A DNA stretch of 57,296 nt, from contig JALNZT010000031.1 in the NCBI GenBank assembly GCA_023229135.1, positions 1-57,296 of the forward strand, given 5' to 3'. The translations under genes were made by a program, and so were the position numbers. Below the pieces are notes generated by a model. It saw only the letters and a list, made by a program, of their open reading frames with translations. It did no database searches and had not been told where the DNA came from. The DNA comes from Bacteroidales bacterium. Its GTDB lineage: Bacteria; Bacteroidota; Bacteroidia; Bacteroidales; F082. This document shows, in pieces, positions 1 to 9,159 of the stretch. The first letter of the stretch is position 1, and the number at the start of each line of letters is the position of its first letter.

Positions 1-164
1 AACACTTTGATAAAGCCTTCCTGCATAATATCTTCCGCATCGCAGCTGCTTTTAGCATATCTGCGGCAAACCAGCATCATGTGTGGCGCGAATGACTGAT
101 AGAGCTCGTTTTGAGCCTGACGGTCATTTTTTAAACATTGACTGATGAGAATTTGCTCATTCAT
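1..164 (-). CDS. ECF-type RNA polymerase sigma factor, N-terminal part (cut by window edge)
   Basis: The reverse strand reads MNEQILISQCLKND, then QNELYQSFAPHMMLVCRRYA and DAEDIMQEGFIKV. This is the sigma-70 region 2 of an extracytoplasmic-function sigma factor: the FAPHMMLVCRRYA helix followed by the acidic AEDIMQEGF segment is the usual Bacteroidota pattern. Only about 54 codons lie inside the window, so region 4 is not visible. The ATG at 164 is the first in frame and starts in the usual place relative to the domain. The product would direct core RNA polymerase to a small regulon; an anti-sigma partner, if any, would lie outside the window. Confidence 0.85.
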   Translation of the reverse strand, partial: MNEQILISQCLKNDRQAQNELYQSFAPHMMLVCRRYAKSSCDAEDIMQEGFIKV

Positions 165-498
165 TATCTAAAGTAAAATAGTGCAGTTTAAGCTTTCAAA
201 AAAAGATAGATAAAAATCAAACCCCAAAAAACATACATGACTATGAGAAGTATATTTTGAATTTTCTGACATTTGAATTTCAAGTCTTTGGTTATAATAA
301 TTTTAAGGGGCGAAAATAATTTAACATTAGATAGCAAACGCTAAGGATTACCCCTACAAATATACTACAAAGAGACAATATTAAAAGTATTTAGCCTTTT
401 AATAACTCTACAGATATATATTTAACATACTGTAATTCAGTATTAAAATATTTATGATACTACTACAAAAAGTACAGGGATGAACAAAGGCGTCAAAA
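165..498. other. Non-coding gap, AT-rich
   Basis: This stretch lies between the start of the sigma factor gene and the 3' end of the TPR gene. It is AT-rich, with no open frame of convincing composition on either strand. I see no clear terminator hairpin and no complete TAnnTTTG promoter box. It must hold the sigma factor promoter, which I could not place. Confidence 0.5.
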
Positions 499-2283
499 TC
501 AGAATTCCTGCAAAAAATCGATCATATTTTGTTCTTGATTCAGGTTTAGTTTTTTGCGCAGGCGGTACCTACCCATCTCTACAGCCCTGATGGTGCTGTT
601 GTTGAGTGCTGCGATTTCTTTGGATGAAAGGTTTAATTTTAGCATGGTACAGAGGCGTTCTTCGTTTTTTGTCAGGTTTGGAAAGCGTGTCTTGAGTTTT
701 TTTGCAAAATCCTCACTCACCTCGTGCATTGTCTTTTGAAATTCATCCAGATCTTTTTGAATCTGCAAGTTTTGCTGAACGTTAACCATCATTTCTTTTA
801 GTCTATCATCCTTATCTTCTTCTCCAAGCTGCTTGATGGTTTTTAATTCTTTTTTTATGGCTTCCAGAAACTTGGTTTTTTCGCCCAGGTGCAAAGCGAA
901 GTTGGTTAATTCATTAGATTTGCTTTTGAGTTCGGCTTCCATCAGGGCTTCCCTTGCTTTGTTCAGGCTTTCTTTTTGCTGCAGCAATAGGCGGTTTTTC
1001 CTGTTACGGCTCTGGAGTTTTCCATAAATCAGTAAGCCAAAAAAAGTAAGCAACACCAAGGAAAGCAAAAGCAGCCACTGTTTAAAATTATTCAACTTTT
1101 GTTCGCGCTGCAAAAGTGCGATCTCATTGTCTTTTAGTTCCAACTCTTTTTCTTTAAGATCGAGTGTAAAACGTGTTTGCATTTCGTCGAGTTGCTCCGT
1201 TTTATTGATGTTGAAAAGCGAGTCTTTGAAATGCGTGAATTTTTTGAAATGGTTTAGCGCAACGGCTATATTGTTTTTACCTTCGTTGGCGATTGCCAAA
1301 CCTTCCGAAGCATTCGCAAGCCCTTGTAAGTCATTTATATCATAAGATAAGTTAAGCATTGTGTTGAACGAGGTAATGGCTTTGTCGAATGCGGAAATTC
1401 GGTTATAATATTTACCCAGTTCATAAAGTGCAGAAATTTTTCCACTATTGTTTCCGGTTTTTTCGGTGGTTTCAATGCTTTTCAAGAAATACGCAACAGC
1501 TTCGGTTGTTTTTCCCTGATCAGAATAGATCAAGCCGATATTACTCAGGTTTATAGCGAGGTTATCTAAATAGTCATGTTTCTTATTGATAGCAACAGCC
1601 TTGTCGTAATATTTCAGTGCTTCATCGTAATTTCCCTGAAGCCGGAAAATCTCACCTACATTATTTATGGAAGCAGCAATATCTTTTGGATTCCCGTCTT
1701 TTTGTCTGATTATCAGTGCTTCATTAAAATAATGCAATGCCGTTGCATAATCTCGCTGATAATAAAAGACACCACCAATTGAATTTAAAGCCGTAGCTAT
1801 TTCATCGCTTGAGGCGCTTTTTCTGGCGTGATCGAGCGCCATGCTAAAATGCTTCAGGCCTTGGTCGTAGTCGTAGTTATTGGTGATGTATATTCGGCCC
1901 AATTTATTATAAAGACCCGCTAATTCATAATCATTTCCGATTTTTTTGTAATGCTTTATGCTAATGAGGTAGTAATTTATGGTAGGCTGATAATTATGTT
2001 GATACTCAAAAAGTTGACCCATAACTTTGTTGGAAAGCGCGCAGGCCTCTACATTTTGGAGCTTATTGGCCAATGAAAGCGCTTTTTTACTGTAGAAAAG
2101 TGCTTTTTCAGGATCAGAATCATTGAAGTGCAAAGCTAAGTTATTGAGCGTGTTTACCTTTTCAATGCTTTCGTCGAGTGTCGCAAGGCGGGAAATTAGA
2201 CTATCCGACACGTAAGGGTTTGCAACGGAATGAAGCATATTCATTAGAAAAAGCAAAGCAATAAGATACCTGAAATACCTCAT
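499..2283 (-). CDS. Membrane-anchored TPR protein with C-terminal LuxR-like HTH
   Basis: 594 aa. A signal peptide or anchor occupies residues 1-22. About seven tetratricopeptide repeats follow from roughly residue 40 to 360 (patterns such as ALHYFNEALIIRQK and EALKYYDKAVAINKK). One membrane helix lies near 402-422 (WLLLLSLVLLTFFGLLIYG), then a coiled coil. The C-terminal 65 residues resemble a LuxR/GerE helix-turn-helix (LTKNEERLCTMLKLNLSSKEIAALNNST). This architecture is widespread in Bacteroidota as a one-component or kinase-less membrane regulator with periplasmic TPRs and a cytoplasmic DNA-binding tail. No kinase domain is present. The ligand and target genes are unknown. The ATG at 2283 gives a complete signal peptide and is preferred. 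Confidence 0.85.
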   Translation of the reverse strand: MRYFRYLIALLFLMNMLHSVANPYVSDSLISRLATLDESIEKVNTLNNLALHFNDSDPEKALFYSKKALSLANKLQNVEACALSNKVMGQLFEYQHNYQPTINYYLISIKHYKKIGNDYELAGLYNKLGRIYITNNYDYDQGLKHFSMALDHARKSASSDEIATALNSIGGVFYYQRDYATALHYFNEALIIRQKDGNPKDIAASINNVGEIFRLQGNYDEALKYYDKAVAINKKHDYLDNLAINLSNIGLIYSDQGKTTEAVAYFLKSIETTEKTGNNSGKISALYELGKYYNRISAFDKAITSFNTMLNLSYDINDLQGLANASEGLAIANEGKNNIAVALNHFKKFTHFKDSLFNINKTEQLDEMQTRFTLDLKEKELELKDNEIALLQREQKLNNFKQWLLLLSLVLLTFFGLLIYGKLQSRNRKNRLLLQQKESLNKAREALMEAELKSKSNELTNFALHLGEKTKFLEAIKKELKTIKQLGEEDKDDRLKEMMVNVQQNLQIQKDLDEFQKTMHEVSEDFAKKLKTRFPNLTKNEERLCTMLKLNLSSKEIAALNNSTIRAVEMGRYRLRKKLNLNQEQNMIDFLQEF

Positions 2284-2346
2284 TTTCTATACATTCGAAT
2301 GCTGTTAATTTTCTATACTTTGGCTTTGAAAGTGCCTGCTTATGGC

Positions 2347-2631
2347 CTATTCGTATGGATCAGTAACGGGTATAACATAAAATTCGCCAGTTCGCGGATC
2401 TTTATAGAACTTGGCATAGCCATTGATGCTTTCCAGATTGGCATCCACGTTTCCTTTTATATACACTGTATTCATTACGTCAACTTCGCCTTTTACCGTA
2501 ACGGCTTTGTCGGTATGAACAGCCATGGAAGAAACTTGCGGTATTATGCCGGTATTTTGTAAAACAATAATCCAAATACCTACTGCAATAATTATCAGTA
2601 AACTTCTAATAAATGAATAATGTTGATCCAT
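2347..2631 (-). CDS. Small membrane-anchored protein of unknown function
   Basis: 94 aa. One N-terminal hydrophobic helix (about residues 9-28, LLIIIAVGIWIIVLQNTG) is followed by a polar tail. The tail carries a repeated valine/glycine pattern (VKGEVDV, then YIKGNVDANLESINGY), probably a short beta-rich periplasmic segment. I recognise the pattern as one seen in small uncharacterised proteins, but know no named domain or function. It sits alone, 63 bp upstream (in minus-strand terms) of the TPR/HTH gene, and could be co-transcribed with it. The sense of the family is from memory, not a search. Confidence 0.65.
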   Translation of the reverse strand: MDQHYSFIRSLLIIIAVGIWIIVLQNTGIIPQVSSMAVHTDKAVTVKGEVDVMNTVYIKGNVDANLESINGYAKFYKDPRTGEFYVIPVTDPYE

Positions 2632-2874
2632 AATGCGCTGTGCTTAAATATTATCGACTGAGATTAATTTATAGTTTTTATTTTTTTAAAAATACAAAAC
2701 ATACCAAAATTAGAAAATTTCAGCCTAAAAGCAATGTTTTAAAATAAAACAGACAGAATAATTTTTTCAGCGGCTTGTCTAAATTCTTTTTTAAAACTCA
2801 AAAAGTATAGAAAAACCATACCTACACATCTTCTCAATCTCTTGTTGAAGTTAGTGTAAAGTGAATTAAGTTGC

Positions 2875-3312
2875 TTAAAACCAGCCAGCTCCAGCGATAC
2901 GGAAAGGCCATGGTATTGATGCCAAAATTAAAATGAAGCTGACGAGGTAGTAGTAAAATGCTTTTCTGGCACCGGCGATTTCCTGTAACTTGTTTTTTGT
3001 TTTGCTGTAGCCGATTGTTAAAACTATGAGGGCAACTATCATCAGGCCGATATGCTCAACCAAATAAAAGCGTAAAACAGTTTCTTTCATGGAAGAAGCG
3101 GCAAATACTACTTTTGGACTTTTAAAATATAGCGCAAGCCCGACTAAAAGTTGAACATGTGCCGTAATTAAAGTAAGCAGTACCATTGTTTTAGGATTAA
3201 ATCTGCATTCAGAAAATCCTTTGCGGGCCAATTGCAATAAGGCTAAAATAAAAAAGGCCAGCAGCAACCAGCGCAGACCCGAATGACTTTTCAGAAGTAT
3301 AGTATAAAGCAT
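2875..3312 (-). CDS. Four-helix membrane protein of the Bacteroidota 'cytochrome b-like' family
   Basis: 145 aa with four predicted membrane helices. A near-N-terminal HSGLRW motif and a second histidine in a helix (FYLVEHIGLMIVALIVL) fit a small protein often annotated as cytochrome B in Bacteroidota. The histidines could bind haem, but no CXXCH is present and haem binding is not shown by the sequence. The protein ends with WPFRIAGAGWF, typical of the group. It is a single gene between the small anchored protein and the C1 peptidase. Function is unknown; a role in membrane electron transfer is inference only. Confidence 0.7.
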   Translation of the reverse strand: MLYTILLKSHSGLRWLLLAFFILALLQLARKGFSECRFNPKTMVLLTLITAHVQLLVGLALYFKSPKVVFAASSMKETVLRFYLVEHIGLMIVALIVLTIGYSKTKNKLQEIAGARKAFYYYLVSFILILASIPWPFRIAGAGWF

Positions 3313-3371
3313 AAGTTTTCTTTGTTAAACAAAATCGGGTAGAGAGTGTTCAATGCGGGTAAAAATTGTTT

Positions 3372-3425
3372 GGCAAGTCAGGTCGCGCCTAATCAGCGAG
3401 GCCATATAGTTGCGCCCTGACTTCC
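3372..3425. repeat. Dispersed palindromic repeat, copy 1
   Basis: The ends AAGTCAGG and CCTGACTT form an inverted repeat, extended by CGCGCC against TTGCGC with one mismatch, across about 50 bases. Reading the minus strand, AAGTCAGGGCGC is shared exactly with a second non-coding copy near 26517, and the following bases also resemble each other. It lies just downstream of the membrane gene promoter side and next to the 3' end of the C1 peptidase gene. Confidence 0.55.
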
Positions 3426-3433
3426 TGTGTTTA

Positions 3434-4627
3434 CTAAAGCTTAAGCTTGTCTTGTGTCTTTTTCGGTAGGCCTTCTTTGTTAATTAAGATGCTGAGGGTT
3501 TTGTAGGCCACAAAAGCTTCTGAGGCATAACAATAGCCGCCATATATGTGGTCTTCGTGTCCCCAGGAATTTTTCACTTTGTAATATTTATTGCCCAGCT
3601 GATCTTTGGCCGATCCAACAATCAGCATCAGGTGGTCGTCGGTAGTTTCGTAGTTTTCGTAGGCCAATTGCCTAATTTCGGGCGTAATTTCCTGCTCTTG
3701 TACAATGGTTTCAAAACTGTAGAAATATTTTGTGCGATCGGCTTTGGTCATGGCTTTCAAGCTGTCGCTCAGCTGTTCAGGTAATTTGCTGAGGTCTTGC
3801 TCGGGAACAATGGCTACACCTTTTTTCCAGCCAAAGCCTTTATCGCTAACATCAGCATCCCAGCCTACAGTATATCCTTTTTCCAGGGCATTGTCGATGG
3901 TTTCCATCATTTCATTGAGCGGCAGGTTGTAGCTTTCGCTCCACATCCAGTTGTCGGGAATTTGTATCACAAATGGCTTATAATAAGGAACATGAGTGAA
4001 TGATGCCAGCTCAATATAATCAGAAGATTGAAATTTTGTTTGCTTCAGAAAATCTATAGGAGTCATTGTTTGGCCTTTAAACTCAAACTGATCAGGTGCT
4101 TCACCGAGATAGGCATCCAAAATACCGTTCATGCCTTTTTGCCAAACCGGAGTGAGTTTGCCGTTTTTATTCTTAATAACCGCATCAGCGTAAGCTTGCA
4201 GCACTGCATCCATCTCGCCGTGAACATGGTTTTCTTCGCCAATCACCAGTCCATCATAAGCTGATTCCGGCACAATACCGAAATTATCAACTACATAAAA
4301 CATATCGCTAAAGCCACCGCCGGGGCCATAATTGAGCTTGCCATGCAGTCGTACATATTTTCTGGTTTTGGCAGCATAAACATATTTTACTAAAAACATT
4401 TCCGACAAATCGTAGGTTTTGTCCGTCATGCGCAACAGCTCGGCTTCTAAAAAACCAAGACCCGCAAAACTCCAGCAGGTTCCTGATCGGTACTGGCTTT
4501 TAACCGCCGTGTGTGGCACATCTGTAAGGGTTTCAAGCTGATAGGCTGACTTTTCAGCTTCTTTTTCCTGGGCTACAAGTAAGCCGGAAAGACTCAGTGC
4601 TAAAGACAATAACAAGGTATTTTTCAT
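3434..4627 (-). CDS. Secreted C1-family peptidase, bleomycin hydrolase/aminopeptidase C type
   Basis: 397 aa with a signal peptide at residues 1-19 (cleavage after LLVAQ region). The catalytic cysteine is in SQYRSGTCWSFAGLGFLEAE. The histidine is in DDHLMLIVGSA and the asparagine in YYKVKNSWG, completing the papain-fold triad of the C1B (PepC/BLMH) group. C1B enzymes cut amino acids from peptide N-termini and are often hexameric. The family is usually cytoplasmic and about 450 aa; this one is somewhat shorter and carries an export signal, which is common among Bacteroidota homologues. It probably helps digest peptides in the periplasm. It is a lone gene. Confidence 0.88.
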   Translation of the reverse strand: MKNTLLLSLALSLSGLLVAQEKEAEKSAYQLETLTDVPHTAVKSQYRSGTCWSFAGLGFLEAELLRMTDKTYDLSEMFLVKYVYAAKTRKYVRLHGKLNYGPGGGFSDMFYVVDNFGIVPESAYDGLVIGEENHVHGEMDAVLQAYADAVIKNKNGKLTPVWQKGMNGILDAYLGEAPDQFEFKGQTMTPIDFLKQTKFQSSDYIELASFTHVPYYKPFVIQIPDNWMWSESYNLPLNEMMETIDNALEKGYTVGWDADVSDKGFGWKKGVAIVPEQDLSKLPEQLSDSLKAMTKADRTKYFYSFETIVQEQEITPEIRQLAYENYETTDDHLMLIVGSAKDQLGNKYYKVKNSWGHEDHIYGGYCYASEAFVAYKTLSILINKEGLPKKTQDKLKL

Positions 4628-4794
4628 TGATTTTTGGTTTTAATTTGGGTATCAAAAACTTAGATTGTTAAAACAACGGGTCGTGAATCAACAACGACCT
4701 CATTAACAACATCCAAAGTTAGAAATTTTACTAAAACCAGAATAACTTTTCAGTAAATGGGCGGATTTAATCCGTAAAAGGAAGATTTGAAGCT

Positions 4795-5685
4795 TTATAA
4801 GAAAAAGAGTGCTACACCACCTACGCTTATCACCGCGCCGATATAGTCCATCAGGCTGACTTTTTGTTTTAAAAAAATCGCGGCAGGCGGAATAATCAGG
4901 ATAGGCACAATAGCCATCAGCGTGGCTGCAATTCCGGTGGTGGTATATTGAATGGCAAGCAGTGAAAACGAGACACCTAAAAATGGCCCAAAAAATGAGC
5001 CTGAGGTGATTCCCCACATCGCTTTGGTGTTTTTGAAGGCGTTTATAATAAGTGGTATTTTGCCGTTTAGGACGACAATCAGTGCAAAGCCAATAAATCC
5101 GGCGATAATCCTGATTTGTGTGGCAGCAAAAGGATCGTAATCCTGCATGCCGTATTTGCTCAAAACCAGTCCGCCGGCTTGTCCCAGAACGCCTAAAAAT
5201 GCATAAAACAAGCCTTTAGCAGGGTATTTTAATTGAATTTTTTGTCCTTTTACTTTGCTAAAAACCGTCAGCACAATACCACCAACGGTCAGCGTCATGC
5301 CGATTAGATGCAGAGTACCCATTTTTTCGCCAAGCAAAAACCAGCCAAGCAGCGCTGTAACCGGCGGTACAAACGTCATTATCAGCATGGCGATGCGCGA
5401 GCTGATCATGCGATAGCTCTGAAACAAAAAATAATCGCCGAACACAAAACCAATCAAACCTGACAACGCCAGCCAAATCCACTGATGCGAGGAGGCGTCG
5501 GTTGGTAGCGCAAGGCCTCTTACCAAAATGCCATAAATAGATAAAAAAATCAACGCAAAGGCAAGCCTGATAATATTGACGGCAAGAGAACCCACACGTT
5601 TGGTTGCTACTTCAAAAGAAAGCGCGGTAATCGTCCAGAAAACGGCTACCAGTAAGGCGGCTAATTCGCCTGTGTATGCTTGCAT
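4795..5685 (-). CDS. EamA/DMT-family transporter
   Basis: 296 aa with about ten hydrophobic helices arranged as two repeated EamA halves: ELAALLVAVFWTITALSFE at the N-terminus and GLFYAFLGVLGQAGGLVLSK at the start of the second half. The second half ends with the usual ISVGGVALFFL. Members of the drug/metabolite transporter superfamily export amino acids, nucleosides or other small metabolites from the cytoplasm; the substrate cannot be told from sequence. The gene is single, with 146 bp separating it from the aldehyde dehydrogenase terminator side. The ATG at 5685 begins directly before helix 1. Confidence 0.88.
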   Translation of the reverse strand: MQAYTGELAALLVAVFWTITALSFEVATKRVGSLAVNIIRLAFALIFLSIYGILVRGLALPTDASSHQWIWLALSGLIGFVFGDYFLFQSYRMISSRIAMLIMTFVPPVTALLGWFLLGEKMGTLHLIGMTLTVGGIVLTVFSKVKGQKIQLKYPAKGLFYAFLGVLGQAGGLVLSKYGMQDYDPFAATQIRIIAGFIGFALIVVLNGKIPLIINAFKNTKAMWGITSGSFFGPFLGVSFSLLAIQYTTTGIAATLMAIVPILIIPPAAIFLKQKVSLMDYIGAVISVGGVALFFL

Positions 5686-5755
5686 AAGCGGATATTTGGA
5701 AAGCGCAAAAGTAGGCGAATTTTAAACTCTAAAAGTTTTGAAAATCTATAGATTT

Positions 5756-5789
5756 AAAAAAAAATGGCTGCCAGTTTTGGTGGCAGCCA
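5756..5789 (-). terminator. Rho-independent terminator of the aldehyde dehydrogenase gene
   Basis: On the minus strand TGGCTGCCA, a 7-base loop and TGGCAGCCA form a perfect 9-bp stem followed by nine T residues. It lies 43 bp past the stop codon of the aldehyde dehydrogenase gene. Confidence 0.9.
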
Positions 5790-5831
5790 CTATCTATAAT
5801 AAGGTGTTGCTCCGAAAGCTAGGCCGGAAGT

Positions 5832-7388
5832 CTATAATTCAAACTTAATACCTTGAGCCAGCGGAAGTTCTTCGCTAAAGTTGATGGTGTTGGTTTGTCT
5901 GCGCATATACACCTTCCAGGCATCACTACCCGATTCGCGCCCACCACCGGTGTCTTTTTCGCCACCAAAAGCACCGCCGATTTCTGCGCCGGAAGTGCCA
6001 ATATTTACGTTGGCAATGCCGCAGTCTGAGCCTTCGTGCGACATGAAACGTTCTGTTTCGCGCATATCCGTGCTAAAAATTGCCGACGATAAACCTTGCG
6101 GCACGCCATTGTGCAGTGCAATTGCCTCATCCATGGTTTTGTATTTCATCAGGTAAAGGATGGGTGCAAAGGTTTCTTCCTGAACAATATGGAAATGATT
6201 CTCGGCTTCGGCAATCACCGGAGTAACATAATTTCCTGATTCATAGCCTTCTCCTTCAAGAAGTTGACCGCCATAAATAATTTTGCCGCCTTCTTTGTTC
6301 ACTTGTTCCAGCGCATATTTAAAGCCTTCCACAGCAGTTTTATCGATCAATGGCCCTACCAGCACTTCGGGGTCCAGTGGGCAGCCAATGCGGATTTGCT
6401 CGTAGGCTTTCACCAACTTTTCCTTGAAAGTTTCGTAAATAGCTTCGTGAATGATAAGTCTTCTGGTGGAAGTACAACGTTGGCCGGCAGTTCCCACGGC
6501 ACCAAAAACGGTAGCACGCAGCGCCATGTCCAGGTCGGCTTTATCAGAAATTATGATGGCGTTGTTGCCACCCAACTCTAAAAGTGTGCGACCCAGGCGT
6601 TCGCCCACGATACGCCCAACGCGACGACCAACAGCGGTGCTGCCGGTGCAAGAAATCAGCGGAATTCTTTTGTCTGCCAAAAAATTATCTCCAATATGTT
6701 TGGAGCTGCCAATAATCAGGTTTGTTACGCCTTCCGGCACCTCATTTTTGGTGAGTACATCGGCAATGATATTGTGCACGGCAACGGCGCACAAGGGCAC
6801 TTTTGAGGAAGGTTTCCAAAGCACCACATTTCCTGCAACCAAAGCCAGCATGGTGTTCCAGGCCCAAACCGCTACCGGAAAGTTAAAAGCGGTAATCACA
6901 CCCACCACACCCAGCGGATGATATTGGTCGTACATACGATGGCGGGTACGCTCGCTGTGCATGGTGAAACCATAAAGCTGGCGCGACATGCCAACCGCAA
7001 AATCGGCGATATCAATCATTTCCTGCACTTCTCCAAGGCCTTCCTGATATACTTTGCCCATCTCGTAGCTCACCAGCATTCCAAGGTCTTCTTTGTGTTT
7101 GCGTAATTCAAGGCCCATTTGGCGTACAATTTCACCCCGATGAGGTGCCGGAACCATGCGCCAGCTTTTGAAAGCTTCCTGGGCTTTATCCATAATGATT
7201 TGATAATCGTCCCGGCTGCCTTGTTGCACGCTGCCAATCAGTTTGCCATCGCCGGGCGAATAGCTCTCGAGTGTTGTTCCTGTAGTTTCGAGCCAATTAG
7301 CACCGGTGCTGGCGCCTTTGTTAAGGTCTTTAATGCCAAGACGTTGCAGCACTCCCTGAATATCCATTTTTTCGTGATTGTGTTTCAT
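5832..7388 (-). CDS. ALDH7-type aldehyde dehydrogenase (alpha-aminoadipate semialdehyde dehydrogenase-like)
   Basis: 518 aa, the usual length. NAD-binding and catalytic motifs are intact: FNFPVAVWAWN, the general base in LLELGGNNAI (near residue 270) and the nucleophile in TAGQRCTSTRR (near residue 303), plus EETFAPILY and the FGGEKDTGGGRESGSD segment. ELGGNNAI and GQRCTSTRR are hallmarks of the antiquitin (ALDH7A1) subfamily, which oxidises alpha-aminoadipate semialdehyde (from lysine breakdown) or betaine aldehyde with NAD+. The exact substrate is inferred. No lysine-degradation partner is adjacent, so the pathway remains open. The gene is monocistronic with a strong terminator, and is divergent from rex. 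Confidence 0.9.
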   Translation of the reverse strand: MKHNHEKMDIQGVLQRLGIKDLNKGASTGANWLETTGTTLESYSPGDGKLIGSVQQGSRDDYQIIMDKAQEAFKSWRMVPAPHRGEIVRQMGLELRKHKEDLGMLVSYEMGKVYQEGLGEVQEMIDIADFAVGMSRQLYGFTMHSERTRHRMYDQYHPLGVVGVITAFNFPVAVWAWNTMLALVAGNVVLWKPSSKVPLCAVAVHNIIADVLTKNEVPEGVTNLIIGSSKHIGDNFLADKRIPLISCTGSTAVGRRVGRIVGERLGRTLLELGGNNAIIISDKADLDMALRATVFGAVGTAGQRCTSTRRLIIHEAIYETFKEKLVKAYEQIRIGCPLDPEVLVGPLIDKTAVEGFKYALEQVNKEGGKIIYGGQLLEGEGYESGNYVTPVIAEAENHFHIVQEETFAPILYLMKYKTMDEAIALHNGVPQGLSSAIFSTDMRETERFMSHEGSDCGIANVNIGTSGAEIGGAFGGEKDTGGGRESGSDAWKVYMRRQTNTINFSEELPLAQGIKFEL

Positions 7389-7932
7389 GTATTGATGTTT
7401 TTTAGTTTATTAAAAAAAGTGTTGTTATGCAGAATTTCTACTGTGAGAATTCTTACTGAGGTATATTTTTAGCTTCTTTAGCCGATGTTTCGGGCGGTTG
7501 AAGAGATTTTCCACTTCCGGGAGTTACTGCGTCACCAAATCTAAAGTTTGGAAATATTTTGTGGTGTGAACGCCAGAGTGGAATATACATTGCTATTACT
7601 AGAATAGGAGGGCAAAATTACTAATTATTTTTAGAGCTGTAATCTGATAATTTTATGTGTCTTTTGCTTTTTGTTGACAATAAAGAATCTGATCTTTAAA
7701 AAATATAAAATATAATCGTTCTAAATAAGGATAATTGTCCGCATTGATTTTTCCTTTTAAATTATTTGCAAGATCATTAAAGTATTGTAAAACAAATAAT
7801 TAGATATTATTTATAATAAAATTGCAGCCTTTATTTTAGTTATTTAGAACCTTTATAAATTTCAATCAATAAAGAAATTCATCTTTAATGAATGACTTTT
7901 TGACTAATTTTGCAGTACAAAAACAAAAAGAG
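7389..7932. other. Intergenic region between the aldehyde dehydrogenase gene and rex
   Basis: About 540 bases, very AT-rich, with no supported reading frame. It should hold the divergent aldehyde dehydrogenase promoter and the rex-hyd promoter. A run at 7672-7681 (TTGTTGACAA) is a short palindrome, but does not match the Rex operator consensus well. Confidence 0.5.
7905..7912 (+). promoter_or_regulatory. Probable -7 box (TAATTTTG) for the rex-hyd operon
   Basis: TAATTTTG fits the Bacteroidota -7 consensus TAnnTTTG exactly. An upstream TTTA at 7883-7886 is a weak -33 candidate with an 18-base spacer. Transcription would begin near 7918, which excludes an ATG at 7888 and supports the ATG at 7933 as the rex start. 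Confidence 0.5.
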
Positions 7933-8592
7933 ATGATACCGTCAGTTACAGAACATGAAAAAAGGAAATCGGCAGCAGTACCCGAGCCGGCCATCCGTAG
8001 GATGCCTTCTTACCTTACTTTGCTCAGAGAATTATCCTCCGAAGGCCAGGAATATATTTCTGCGCCACGGCTTGCGGTTCATTTGGATATTGATCCCACA
8101 CAGGTTGTTAAAGATTTGGCCTATACCGGAGCTTCCGGCAGACCACGGGTAGGTTATATTGTTGCTGATTTGATTGAGATTTTAGAAGAATTTTTGGGCT
8201 TTAACCGTAAACATGAGGCGTTTTTGGTAGGCGCCGGATATTTGGGAGGTGCTTTAATTCAATATCAAGGATTTCGCGAAGCCGGAATGAAAATCGTTGC
8301 GGCATTTGATATTGATAAAAAGAAAATCGGCACTGATATTAGTGGTGTTCCCGTTTTTGACCTGGCCAAATTTCGAGATTTGGCAGGCCGTTTACACATT
8401 ACTATCGGCATCATTACAACACCTTCTTCATCAGCGCAACAAATTGCTGATCTGATGGTTGGCTGGGGCATCAAAGCCATCTGGAATTTCGCCCCCATAG
8501 CAATAAAAGTTCCTTCACATGTAATTGTTCAAAACACACATATTTATTCAAATCTGGCAGTGATCCTAAATAAACTGGAACATAGCCGTTAA
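7933..8592 (+). CDS. rex: Redox-sensing transcriptional repressor Rex
   Basis: 219 aa from the ATG at 7933. The N-terminal winged helix is visible as PAIRRMPSYLTLLRELSSEG followed by SAPRLAVHLDIDPTQVVKDL. The Rossmann domain starts with FLVGAGYLGGALIQYQGF (near residue 97) and continues with AAFDIDKKKIGTDISGVPV and TTPSSSAQQIADLM, ending with the domain-swapped C-terminal helix. Rex binds NADH or NAD+ and leaves its operators when NADH is high; known targets include fermentation and hydrogenase genes. It is the first gene before hydC (39-bp gap), so probably self-regulated with the operon. An ATG at 7888 would add 15 residues, but overlaps the likely promoter. Confidence 0.93.
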   Translation: MIPSVTEHEKRKSAAVPEPAIRRMPSYLTLLRELSSEGQEYISAPRLAVHLDIDPTQVVKDLAYTGASGRPRVGYIVADLIEILEEFLGFNRKHEAFLVGAGYLGGALIQYQGFREAGMKIVAAFDIDKKKIGTDISGVPVFDLAKFRDLAGRLHITIGIITTPSSSAQQIADLMVGWGIKAIWNFAPIAIKVPSHVIVQNTHIYSNLAVILNKLEHSR

Positions 8593-8631
8593 CGTATTGA
8601 AATATTATAAATTACTTAAGAAATTAGTAAA

Positions 8632-9144
8632 ATGATAACAGTAACAAACACAAAGCTCAGACAATTTGATCAGGTTATCGAAATTATCGAAAAGAATAAT
8701 AACGATAAAACACGCCTGATTGCAATTTTGCAGCAAGTACAGGACGTATATCGCTTTCTGCCTCCACAAGTGCTTACCTATGTAGCAACGGCACTCAATA
8801 TGCCGGTAGCAGAAGTGTATGGTGTGGCAACTTTCTACGCACACTTTTCACTCGAAGCCAAAGGCAAATATGTAATAAAGGTATGCGATGGAACCGCCTG
8901 TCACGTAAAAGGCTCCTCCAAACTGCTTGATACGCTGCGCAAAAAGCTTAAGCTAAATGAACAAAAGCATACCTCAGATGATATGTTATTCACTATTGAA
9001 GCGGTTAGTTGCTTGGGTGCTTGCGGATTAGCTCCTGTTATGGTTATCAACGAACAGGTTTATGGCGAAATTAACGCAAAGCGTTGTGATGAGGTGATTC
9101 AAACCCTTATCAACGAGGAAAATAAAGTTGAAAGTGCATCATAG
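8632..9144 (+). CDS. hydC: Electron-bifurcating hydrogenase subunit HydC (NuoE-like, [2Fe-2S])
   Basis: 170 aa. The thioredoxin-like [2Fe-2S] fold is shown by its four cysteines in CDGTACH (near residue 85) and CLGACGLAPVMVIN (near residue 126). The helical N-terminus (RLIAILQQVQDVYRFLPPQVL) matches NuoE/HydC. In trimeric HydABC enzymes this subunit contacts the NADH-binding HydB. It lies 39 bp after rex and 15 bp before hydB, in one operon. The N-terminal extension before the conserved part is short, as usual. Confidence 0.93.
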   Translation: MITVTNTKLRQFDQVIEIIEKNNNDKTRLIAILQQVQDVYRFLPPQVLTYVATALNMPVAEVYGVATFYAHFSLEAKGKYVIKVCDGTACHVKGSSKLLDTLRKKLKLNEQKHTSDDMLFTIEAVSCLGACGLAPVMVINEQVYGEINAKRCDEVIQTLINEENKVESAS

Positions 9145-9159
9145 AAAAATATTAAAACA

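Noticed and set aside
7672..7681. TTGTTGACAA palindrome as a Rex operator
   Set aside because: It lacks the 18-base TTGTxAA-N-TTxACAA layout, and lies over 200 bases from the likely promoter.
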